Origin: an uncultured Clostridium sp.
GTDB taxonomy: Bacteria > Bacillota > Clostridia > Clostridiales > Clostridiaceae
NCBI GenBank assembly: GCA_934746015.1
Contig: CAKVEW010000002.1
Span: 137,710 to 201,709, forward strand
Length of the DNA: 64,000 nt
Direction of reading: 5' to 3'
A program made the translations under genes and the position numbers. Below the pieces are notes generated by a model, which saw nothing but the letters and a program-made list of their open reading frames with translations, did not search any database and was not told where the DNA came from. Numbering within the stretch: position 1 is the first letter of the stretch; each line of letters begins with the position of its first letter. This document shows, piece after piece, positions 1 through 7,405 of the stretch.

Positions 1-160
1 TCAATATTAAAATTATTGCAGCACTAAAAAATGGTACTAGTATTTTTAAAGCTTCTTCTCCATTATATACACAAGTAACATCATATCCTTGCATTTTCAT
101 ATATTCAGTTGTAACTTCAAGTATATTAGGTTCATCTTCTAAAAATAATATTTTAATCAT
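1..160 (-). CDS. Response regulator receiver domain (N-terminus only)
   Basis: The first 53 codons of a response regulator, cut by the window edge. The protein begins MIKILFLEDEPNILEV, with the acidic pair (ED) expected before the phosphorylated aspartate of CheY-like receiver domains, and continues through YMKMQGYDVTCVYNGEEALKI. The start is fixed by an ATTGGAGGAAAT ribosome binding site just upstream. The phospho-acceptor Asp and any output domain lie outside the window, so the target and DNA-binding class cannot be stated. Confidence 0.8.
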   Translation of the reverse strand, partial: MIKILFLEDEPNILEVTTEYMKMQGYDVTCVYNGEEALKILVPFFSAAIILIL

Positions 161-332
161 ATTTCCTCCAATAAATACAAATAAATGTATATATTGATTA
201 TACATTAAATGTAATAATTAAATAATAAACCTAAACTATATAAAATTTGAAAATTATATATTTATTTATAAATTCATAATTTTATATAATATCCTAATAA
301 TATAAATGAATAATACTTTTAGGAGGAAACAT

Positions 333-488
333 ATGAAAAATCAAAATAGAAAAAAACACTCTAAAGAAAATTACTTAAAGAATGGTTCAAAAACTCAAAA
401 TCAATATGCTAATAATCACTATAATTTCACTACAGAAGAACCTGCACTTAATGAAAGTGGAGTTGAAGCAAAGAAAAAAGGATTTTAA
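333..488 (+). CDS. Small hydrophilic protein of unknown function (51 aa)
   Basis: Short, strongly basic and Asn/Lys-rich protein (starts MKNQNRKKHSKENY, ends GVEAKKKGF). I place the start at the ATG at 333 because AGGAGGAAAC sits directly before it; an upstream in-frame ATG at 306 would put that ribosome binding site inside the gene. No Cys, no membrane segment and no recognisable domain. A clean terminator follows immediately, so it is a monocistronic unit. Small Lys/Asn-rich proteins are common in clostridia, but I cannot name this family. Confidence 0.7.
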   Translation: MKNQNRKKHSKENYLKNGSKTQNQYANNHYNFTTEEPALNESGVEAKKKGF

Positions 489-514
489 GAAAAGCTGTCT
501 TACGACAGCTTTTC
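489..514 (+). terminator. Terminator after the small protein gene
   Basis: Perfect 11-bp stem (GAAAAGCTGTC / GACAGCTTTTC) with a TTAC loop, directly after the stop codon. The U-tract is formed mainly by the 3' arm (CTTTTC). Confidence 0.75.
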
Positions 515-521
515 AAAATGT

Positions 522-547
522 AGAATGTAGAATGTAAAATGTAGAAT
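522..547. repeat. Short TAGAATG-type tandem repeat
   Basis: About four near-copies of an AATGTAGAATG heptad-like unit lie between two terminators. Related ATGTAGAATT strings occur near 31140-31173 and just after mntP (about 46576). They look like degraded dispersed intergenic repeats. Confidence 0.4.
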
Positions 548-573
548 TAAGGAAAAAACTCCTTTCAGAGTTT

Positions 574-616
574 AAAAAATAGTTAGTTTTGTTTTATACG
601 AAACTAACTACTTTTT
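574..616. terminator. Bidirectional terminator-like hairpin
   Basis: Stem TAGTTAGTTT / AAACTAACTA, flanked by an A-run on the left and a T-run on the right. It can therefore end transcription from the AraC-type gene on the minus strand as well as from the plus strand. Confidence 0.7.
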
Positions 617-651
617 GTAATCTTAATTTGAATTTTATATATTCAAATTCA

Positions 652-1527
652 TTATAATTTTTTAATTGGAAGTAATTCTATATATCCTCTTGTTCCAATT
701 GGTTCAAGCTGAATACGTGGATTTAAATCATCCCATTTATAATCTATTATTGATGGATTATATTTTTTTATTGCTTCCCATACCTGTTCAATTGCTTCTG
801 CATAATATTCTTCTTCAAAGGGTTCTCCTTGAAACATCAAGTATTTACTTGCTGGAAGATCAATTATATCAAAGCCATCAGGAATCACGCCACTATAATT
901 TGTTGGAACTTCAACCCCTTGTACATACTCTGATGTTCCTTCAGCTATATAGTTTTTAGGTAACCATAAACATACAGGCTCTCCACTTATGGATTTTATA
1001 CTCTTTAGCAATCCCCAAACATCACAACCAACTTCTTCACAATAAGAAAAATACTCAGTAGCTTTTACACCTCGTTTAATAATTACTCTACGCTCAGGTT
1101 TATCTACCATTTGTATAAATATTGTTTTTACATTAGTCATAGGTTTTTCTTTACCTCCTTTAATTGATTTAATTCCATAAGGAGTAAAAAGATGTATTGG
1201 AATTGGATTTTGTGCATATTGCCCTGGATTACAACCAAATTCACGATAAAAGGCCCTTTGATAATCATCTACACTTTTAAATCCTGCTTCATAGGCAACA
1301 TCTATAATTTTCACCAGTTCATCACGTAATTTTATTGCAGATTTAGACAACCTAAGCCTACGTATATAATCTGAAGGTGTAATATTTAATAATTGTGTAA
1401 ATAGTCTATAAGAATACCATGGAGAATATAAGGATACTCTTGATAAATCACTCATAGAAATATCCTCATTTAAATGGTGTTCTATATAATCTTGCATTCG
1501 TTGAATTGCTTTAATTCGTTCCTCCAT
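652..1527 (-). CDS. AraC-family regulator with GyrI-like effector domain
   Basis: A 291-aa transcriptional regulator. Residues about 5-105 form the AraC/XylS double helix-turn-helix (SMSDLSRVSLYSPWYSYRLF, then GFKSVDDYQRAFYREFGCNPGQY). Residues about 130-290 look like the GyrI/Rob effector-binding fold (IIKRGVKATEYFSYCEEVGCDVWGLL). Proteins of this architecture sense hydrophobic compounds or drugs and activate exporters or detoxification genes; the ligand here is unknown. It stands alone between terminators, and its nearest neighbours are an S41 protease and a MATE exporter transcribed the same way. GGGGTG lies upstream of the ATG. Confidence 0.88.
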   Translation of the reverse strand: MEERIKAIQRMQDYIEHHLNEDISMSDLSRVSLYSPWYSYRLFTQLLNITPSDYIRRLRLSKSAIKLRDELVKIIDVAYEAGFKSVDDYQRAFYREFGCNPGQYAQNPIPIHLFTPYGIKSIKGGKEKPMTNVKTIFIQMVDKPERRVIIKRGVKATEYFSYCEEVGCDVWGLLKSIKSISGEPVCLWLPKNYIAEGTSEYVQGVEVPTNYSGVIPDGFDIIDLPASKYLMFQGEPFEEEYYAEAIEQVWEAIKKYNPSIIDYKWDDLNPRIQLEPIGTRGYIELLPIKKL

Positions 1528-1653
1528 CCTTTTATCACCCCTTACAAGTAAAATATACCAAATAAGAAAGCTATAATTCTCGACTATTTTTGCTATATAC
1601 TAAATATTGCAAATACAATTTAACTCTTTAAAATGTTGCATACAAAATATAAA

Positions 1654-1674
1654 AACTCATCTTTTTGATGAGTT
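1654..1674 (-). terminator. Terminator downstream of the S41 protease gene
   Basis: Stem AACTCATC / GATGAGTT with an A5 loop on the minus strand, followed by TTTATATTTT. Confidence 0.75.
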
Positions 1675-1723
1675 CTCATAAAATTAATACATAACTGATA
1701 CCAAACTATATAATTTTTTATTA

Positions 1724-3058
1724 TTAATTTTTATTTATTATATCTTTTAAAGCAGCTTCTAATATATCATCACCATATTCCACATAAATATCTGGTTCTA
1801 ATATAGGTTCATTATCTTTACTAACATCAGGTCTCCTCCATTTTTTATATGATACTTGACCTATGAGGTTAGAATTCTTTAATTGATATGTCAATACATC
1901 TCCATAACTTGACGGTTTATTGCTACTTGGTCGTCCTACTAAAGTTCCAAGATCACCATCTGATACCCATACGCATAGCATTTGAGCTGAACTAAAAGTA
2001 ACTTCATTTGTAAGTACATATAAATTAATATCTTCATTCTTTACTGCTTTATTGCTACTTTTAAATTCTATACTTCCACTTTTTCTTAAATATCCCCTTT
2101 GTTCTTGGGCTAAAGGAGAAAATCTTATTACAGCTCCATAATTTCCTGGTACCATATCAAGAGCTTCTAAAATCATACTGCAAGCTATTGAATTTCCTCC
2201 TGGATTATCAATTACATCTAATATAAAATTACTTATTCCTTCACTTCTATATTCTTTAATATCTTTTACTAAGGTTTCTAATGCTGAATTAACTTCACAA
2301 GTTGCCAATCTTACATAAGCAGTTTTTTCATCTAGCTTTTTAATATAAATACTAGTATCTATATAACTATTATTTATACCTCTATTAAATTTTACTTCTA
2401 TATTTTCTTCTATTCCCTTATCTTCTACAGTCAAATTAATATTACTATTATTTTCTATACCAATGCTTCCTAGTAAAATTTTCCCCCTAGAATATCTTTC
2501 TATATTCCTAGCTTCTGCAATATAGTTTTCTGCTGGAAATATTTCTTTAATTTTCTCTACTATTTTACTAATATCTACATTTCCTATTTTTTTTATAACT
2601 TTATCAGTTAAATTTTTTTCTTTATCAAGTAATATTAAGTTTCCATCTTTATATTTCCATTCTATATCAAGAAGCATATTCTCACTCCACCAAAGAGCTG
2701 TATGCCCATCTTTTAATGATGATAAATATTTAGATATTTCCTTTTGCAAAGCTCCAACTGTCATACTAGAATTGCTTAGATTTAATAGTTCATTTTTTGC
2801 AATATAATACCTTTCTGGTACTTCTTCTAAAAATATTGGATGAGTATTCTCTATTATATTTATAATATTCTCTACGTCTTCTTTTACTTCTTCTTTTAAT
2901 AGTTCTTTATCTAATACTGGATTACCTGAAATTTTAAATTCCTTTGATTTATAAATTGAAATAGGTTGATTGAAATATAGATATATAAAAGAACCTACTG
3001 CTAATACTATGATACTTAGTAAAATTAATTTAATTGCTTTTCTAATATATTTGTTCAA
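1724..3058 (-). CDS. S41-family peptidase-like membrane-anchored protein
   Basis: A 444-aa protein with one N-terminal membrane segment (about residues 9-29) and an extracytoplasmic domain. The C-terminal half carries the S41 (C-terminal-processing/tricorn core) signatures: FILDVIDNPGGNSIACSMIL, and NEVTFSSAQMLCVWV around residue 356, where the nucleophilic serine of the family sits. No clear PDZ domain is evident, unlike classical CtpA. The start codon is TTG at 3058, preceded by GGGGGAG; no ATG is better placed. It is a single-gene unit. The substrate is unknown; a role in surface protein turnover is inferred from family and topology. Confidence 0.8.
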   Translation of the reverse strand: MNKYIRKAIKLILLSIIVLAVGSFIYLYFNQPISIYKSKEFKISGNPVLDKELLKEEVKEDVENIINIIENTHPIFLEEVPERYYIAKNELLNLSNSSMTVGALQKEISKYLSSLKDGHTALWWSENMLLDIEWKYKDGNLILLDKEKNLTDKVIKKIGNVDISKIVEKIKEIFPAENYIAEARNIERYSRGKILLGSIGIENNSNINLTVEDKGIEENIEVKFNRGINNSYIDTSIYIKKLDEKTAYVRLATCEVNSALETLVKDIKEYRSEGISNFILDVIDNPGGNSIACSMILEALDMVPGNYGAVIRFSPLAQEQRGYLRKSGSIEFKSSNKAVKNEDINLYVLTNEVTFSSAQMLCVWVSDGDLGTLVGRPSSNKPSSYGDVLTYQLKNSNLIGQVSYKKWRRPDVSKDNEPILEPDIYVEYGDDILEAALKDIINKN

Positions 3059-3210
3059 TTTTACTCCCCCTGTAAAATTAAGTTTTTTAGTATTCCCATA
3101 ATTATTCCCTTTTTATTTTTACTTAATAAGATACTTAATGAAATTATATAATATTCATATTATATTGTATATTATTTGTAGTTAATATTTTATTAATTTC
3201 CATATAAAGA

Positions 3211-3230
3211 AAAAACTCCTTACGGAGTTT
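3211..3230 (-). terminator. Terminator of the MATE gene, containing its stop codon
   Basis: AAACTCC / GGAGTTT stem with TTAC between the arms. On the minus strand the TAA stop of the MATE gene lies in the loop, and a T-rich tract follows. Confidence 0.8.
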
Positions 3231-4581
3231 CAACAATTAATGTATTATCTATAGATTTCATTTTTTTATGATAATAAATTCCTAATGGAATTGCTGCCGC
3301 AAGCCATGCTATTGGATCTGCTAAACATATACCAGTATAGTAAATAAATCTTGGTAATGTAAATGCGACAATTGCTCTAGCTATAAGTTCATATGCTCCT
3401 GCCATCATAGGAACAAAGGATTCTCCCATTCCTTGAAGAGCATTTCTATATATAAATATTAATCCTAATGGAATAAAAAATACTGCAGCATAATTTAAAC
3501 ATTCTTGTGCATAAGCTAATATACTCGCATCTGGATTCTCTATAAATAATCCTACAAAGAACTTTCCACCAAATACTAATATAAGTCCTGCAAGAATGCT
3601 AGTAACTATAGATATTTGGGTACATTTCTTTACTCCTTCTTTTATCCTAGCATAATTTTTAGCTCCTAAGTTTTGTCCACAATATGTTGCCATAGTAACT
3701 CCAAAGGTAATAGCTGGTTGCATTACTATTTGTAATACTTTAGAAGCTGCTGTATATGCAGCAATTACTGTAGAACCAAATACATTTAAAGCTCCTTGTA
3801 CTGTCATTATTCCAAGTGCAGTTATAGAAAACTGAAGTGCCATTGGAATTCCTATTTTTAAATGTTTTATATACATTCTTCTTTTAACTTTAAAATCTTC
3901 TTTTTTAAGTCTTAATATTTTATATTTTCTATATGTATATATTAAGCATAAAATACTTGATACCCCTTGAGAAATAACTGTAGCATAAGCTGCCCCTGAA
4001 ACTCCCATCTTAAAGTTTACTATAAATACTATATCTAAAACTATATTTAAAATTGAAGCTATTATTAAGAAATATAATGGTGTTTTACTATCACCTAATG
4101 CTCTTAATATACTTGCAAACATATTATATGCAACTGTTGCAACTGTTCCTCCATAAATAATGATAATATAGCTATAAGCATCATTTATTATATTTTCTGG
4201 AGTATTCATTAAGTTAAGTAATGGCTTTGCAAAAAGCATACTTACAATTGTAACTATAATAGTTGCTATTAAAGATAAAACTATAGTACTCGCTGTAGCC
4301 TTTTTAAGACCAGCCTCATCCTTAGCACCAAACTTTTGAGATATTAAAACAGCAAACCCACTAGTTAATCCAACAACGAAACCATTAATTAAAAAAGACA
4401 TAGAACCAGTTGAGCCAACTGCTGCTAAAGCATCTACTCCAACAAATCTACCTACGATTATAGTATCAACCATACTATAGAACTGCTGAAAAATATTTCC
4501 TATTAATAAAGGTATTGAAAACAATAATATTAATTTTACTGGATTACCAGTTGTCATATCTTTTGTTAGTTCTTTATTCAT
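3220..4581 (-). CDS. MATE family efflux transporter
   Basis: A 453-aa polytopic membrane protein with about 12 predicted membrane helices. The N-terminal segment (TTGNPVKLILLFSIPLLIGNIFQQFYSMVDTIIVGRFVG) is typical of the DinF/NorM-like MATE exporters that couple drug efflux to Na+ or H+ entry. Length is normal for the family. It has its own ribosome binding site (AGGAG) and terminator. It is not next to a dedicated regulator, although the AraC/GyrI gene is about 2 kb downstream on the same strand. The substrate cannot be read from sequence. A second MATE gene lies at 29775-31121. Confidence 0.93.
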   Translation of the reverse strand: MNKELTKDMTTGNPVKLILLFSIPLLIGNIFQQFYSMVDTIIVGRFVGVDALAAVGSTGSMSFLINGFVVGLTSGFAVLISQKFGAKDEAGLKKATASTIVLSLIATIIVTIVSMLFAKPLLNLMNTPENIINDAYSYIIIIYGGTVATVAYNMFASILRALGDSKTPLYFLIIASILNIVLDIVFIVNFKMGVSGAAYATVISQGVSSILCLIYTYRKYKILRLKKEDFKVKRRMYIKHLKIGIPMALQFSITALGIMTVQGALNVFGSTVIAAYTAASKVLQIVMQPAITFGVTMATYCGQNLGAKNYARIKEGVKKCTQISIVTSILAGLILVFGGKFFVGLFIENPDASILAYAQECLNYAAVFFIPLGLIFIYRNALQGMGESFVPMMAGAYELIARAIVAFTLPRFIYYTGICLADPIAWLAAAIPLGIYYHKKMKSIDNTLIVETP

Positions 4582-4694
4582 TACTTTACTCTCCTATATT
4601 ATACTTTCGATTATATAGAATAACATCTTTTATTAAATTAATAAACCCTTAATTTAATATTTTTTTCTTATTATAAAGTATATTATGTTAAGTA

Positions 4695-4725
4695 AACTTA
4701 GGCTGCCCAAAGGACAGCCTAAGTT
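4695..4725 (-). terminator. Hairpin downstream of the Met-rich protein gene
   Basis: An 11-bp perfect stem, AACTTAGGCTG / CAGCCTAAGTT, with a 9-nt loop. On the minus strand it is followed by TTTACTTAA, a weak U-tract. It probably ends the Met-rich gene transcript. Confidence 0.6.
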
Positions 4726-4752
4726 ATAAGTTAACGCAACTTATTTAATTCT

Positions 4753-4800
4753 TTCATTTTTTCATTTCAATTATGCATTACGCATTATCAATTATGCATT
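4753..4800. repeat. Intergenic repeat with ATTATGCATTA units
   Basis: Contains two copies of ATTATGCATTA around CGCATTATCA. It is preceded by a 20-mer (TTCATTTTTTCATTTCAATT) that recurs exactly at 28808-28827. This resembles small dispersed intergenic repeats in clostridial genomes. Confidence 0.45.
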
Positions 4801-4804
4801 AGTT

Positions 4805-5464
4805 CTATCTTCTTCTATGTCTTCTAGATGATTCTCTACTTCTATCTAAATTAGAGTTCGTATTTCCATTAGTGTTACTTCCATTGGTATTTTCACCATT
4901 CATTGAACCAAACAACATTGATAATGGATCCATTTGAGAATTTCCTTGATTATTTGGATTACTTCCATTATTCATATTATTTTCTGAACCTTGATTCCCA
5001 TTCATTAGCATACTCATTAATTGATTCATATCTACGCCATTATTTCTATTTCCACCTTGATTGCTTTGTTGGTTTGGTTGTTGCATATTTAAACTATTCA
5101 TAAAATTTGCCAAAGGATTGTTCATGTTATTCATGTTGTTCATATTTCTATTCTGATTAGGCATATTCATGCCGTTTCCTCCCATCAACATGCTTAACAA
5201 TTGATTCATATTATTTCCCTGAGGCATGCTATTTCCCATACCATTCATTCCTGACATTCCATTCATTAGCATAGATAGTGGATTATTCATTTGTCCTTGT
5301 TGTCCTTGGCCTGGTCTTTGACCACCCATTCCTCCCATCATTGAGCCCATTAGCATATTCATAAGTGAATTACCTCCCATGTTTGACATTCCACCCCCCA
5401 TATTTGGCATTCCACCTCCCATACCGCCCATTAGACCCCTAAAAAGCATATCCATCATTTGCAT
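4805..5464 (-). CDS. Met/Asn/Gly-rich low-complexity protein with repeated LSMLM motif
   Basis: A 219-aa protein with about 41 methionines (19%), very rich in Asn, Gly and Gln, and no cysteine. The N-terminus is built from MGG/GGM and PNMGGGM units. A short motif of the form xLxMLMxG recurs about five times (LMNMLMGSM, LSMLMNGM, LSMLMGGN, MSMLMNGN, LSMLFGSM). The last ~12 residues are basic (RSRESSRRHRRR). No signal peptide or membrane segment is obvious, so disorder is likely. AGGAG sits 9 nt before the ATG at 5464, and a hairpin follows, so the gene is probably expressed. Function is unknown. A spore-coat-like, RNA-binding or metal-binding scaffold is possible, but nothing in the sequence decides between these. 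Confidence 0.75.
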   Translation of the reverse strand: MQMMDMLFRGLMGGMGGGMPNMGGGMSNMGGNSLMNMLMGSMMGGMGGQRPGQGQQGQMNNPLSMLMNGMSGMNGMGNSMPQGNNMNQLLSMLMGGNGMNMPNQNRNMNNMNNMNNPLANFMNSLNMQQPNQQSNQGGNRNNGVDMNQLMSMLMNGNQGSENNMNNGSNPNNQGNSQMDPLSMLFGSMNGENTNGSNTNGNTNSNLDRSRESSRRHRRR

Positions 5465-5537
5465 ATGGTTATTCTCCTATTATATTACTATTACTATATA
5501 TGTATTTATATTTATATACTTTTGCTACATTTTTCTT

Positions 5538-7217
5538 TTAATTATTGCTTAGTAATAAGAAGTTCTTATATAAGCTATTTACCTCTAATCTCTTACCGTC
5601 TAAATATCTATTAATCTCTTTATTGTTATTTGAATTTATGGATAACTTCATTTTATCTTCTATAAATCCAGTTATAAGGTATAAATTTCTTATACTATAA
5701 TCATTATGTTTTTCATTAATATCTACTTTCATTTGATTTATTAATGAGTCATAGGTCTCAAATAAATATTTTTTCATGTCTTTTATTTTATATGGGAATA
5801 TGTATTTATTTGCAATTAATGTTAAACTTGCTCCTATTATTACAAATACAATTCTCGTTAACACCATTCTTAGTGTTCCTCCCACCAATGATGCTGAAGC
5901 TACTGCTGATACAGTTACACAAATCATTTTTCCCCTATAACTTGTTGTAAATGGATCTAGATATCCTGCCATCAAAATAACCACTGCTCTTGCAGTATTA
6001 TTTCTTAATATAGTAAAAGACAATATTACAATAATTCCTCCAATAATTGTTGCAGTTATTCTATCCTTTGCCCTTGATTTAGAAAACTCTGAATAAGGTT
6101 GTATTAATGAGAAGATCGTAAAACACATCCATCTACCTTCTGATAAATTTAATAATTTAGCAATAAATACAGTAATTGTTCCAACTATTCCTAACCTTAT
6201 TGCATATCTAACTTTTGACGAATCAATATTAAAATTCCTCTTATGTACTGTTATGTTATGAAAATGGTTAGGAATTTCATAATCTACTTTTATATTATTC
6301 TTTTCCTTTTGAGTTAAGATATCTATTTCTGCAACTTCTTTAAGTAAATTATTAATTAATCCTATGAATTCCTCTACATACTTTTTTTCTATTTTTTCAT
6401 CATAAGAATTATTTTTAAGTATATGAATGTTACTAGCATTAAAATCTCTATTTTTTATGACAATAACCTCGTTATATACATCATTTAGTAAATCATAATA
6501 GTCTTCTTTATTTTCCAAAGCACTTATATCATCAAGTAATAAGTTTATTCTCTCAAGAGACCACAAAATATCTGTTACTATAATTCCATCCTTAGTTAAA
6601 TAATAATCATCTACTCTTTTATCAAAAATCACTCTTTTTAAATAATTTATTGATTCTACTATACTTATATTTTCTTTAGTAGTATCCTCATTCTTTTGTA
6701 TAGCTCTTATCTTAAAAAGGATATTATCACTAATCTCATTTACTACTTTACTTCCAACTTTAAAAACCTTATCTCTATTAACTATAAATTGGATTATCAT
6801 TATAAATATAGATCCAAAAATCAAAGATAAAAATCTATTATATAATACTGCTCCTTCAGCAGGATAAAATAACATAAAAAAATACTGAAGTCCAAAAGGA
6901 ACTACAACTGATTTTTTCAAATCATAACTAAATAAATATCCTATAACAAAAAGGGCAATAAAATTTATTATTATTCCTAAGAATATATTCTTAATTGCTA
7001 AAACTGAAAATATTAAACTAAATATGTTTATCGATAATATTTTCGCAAAATTTTTAACTGGCGATATAGTTAAATCTTTTTCCATAAGTGTTAAGGCTGT
7101 AGTAATAATAGTTACACCCATTAGTGTATTTCCTTCTCCAAATAATTTCTTAAATATATTTACAAAAGTTATTATAAATATGAATATTATCGTGTTTCCT
7201 ATTATTTTATTCTTCAC
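5538..7217 (-). CDS. FUSC-type aromatic acid exporter family membrane protein
   Basis: A 559-aa protein with two hydrophobic blocks (about residues 5-140 and 345-470), each with several membrane helices, separated by a long charged cytoplasmic segment. This is the layout of FUSC/YccS/AaeB-like proteins, proposed efflux proteins. The second block includes GRWMCFTIFSLIQPY and the segment GTITVFIAKLLNLS. I choose GTG at 7217 because AAAGGAGGCAGAATA lies just before it; a longer frame from 7259 would bury that site. It is probably transcribed alone. The substrate is unknown. Confidence 0.8.
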   Translation of the reverse strand: MKNKIIGNTIIFIFIITFVNIFKKLFGEGNTLMGVTIITTALTLMEKDLTISPVKNFAKILSINIFSLIFSVLAIKNIFLGIIINFIALFVIGYLFSYDLKKSVVVPFGLQYFFMLFYPAEGAVLYNRFLSLIFGSIFIMIIQFIVNRDKVFKVGSKVVNEISDNILFKIRAIQKNEDTTKENISIVESINYLKRVIFDKRVDDYYLTKDGIIVTDILWSLERINLLLDDISALENKEDYYDLLNDVYNEVIVIKNRDFNASNIHILKNNSYDEKIEKKYVEEFIGLINNLLKEVAEIDILTQKEKNNIKVDYEIPNHFHNITVHKRNFNIDSSKVRYAIRLGIVGTITVFIAKLLNLSEGRWMCFTIFSLIQPYSEFSKSRAKDRITATIIGGIIVILSFTILRNNTARAVVILMAGYLDPFTTSYRGKMICVTVSAVASASLVGGTLRMVLTRIVFVIIGASLTLIANKYIFPYKIKDMKKYLFETYDSLINQMKVDINEKHNDYSIRNLYLITGFIEDKMKLSINSNNNKEINRYLDGKRLEVNSLYKNFLLLSNN

Positions 7218-7358
7218 TATTCTGCCTCCTTTTCCGCATGCAAGGAAAAATACTATCATATTGTATTTTATAATTCAATAACGGTACTTTATTAAATTTT
7301 TTTAAATTATTTTTATAAGCTAATTTTAAATTTATATATTATATTATTATCAATATCT

Positions 7359-7405
7359 AAAAAAATATAGAAGAGATGGGAAACCCATCTCTTCTATATT
7401 TTTTT
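7359..7405 (-). terminator. Strong terminator of the MoxR/VWA operon
   Basis: A near-perfect 22-bp stem (core ATAGAAGAGATGGG / CCCATCTCTTCTAT) with an AAA loop and A/T-runs on both sides, so it works in either direction. The TAG stop of the 938-aa VWA gene (7394-7396) lies inside the stem, so the last codons also form terminator arm. Confidence 0.9.

Noticed and set aside
306..332. Longer start for the small protein at 333
   Set aside because: The AGGAGG site sits inside this extension and points to ATG 333.
666..959. Plus-strand frame over the AraC-type gene
   Set aside because: It lies opposite a real gene, lacks a ribosome binding site and has no recognisable domain.
7218..7259. Longer N-terminus for the FUSC-type gene
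   Set aside because: A strong AAAGGAGG lies within it and directs initiation to GTG 7217.
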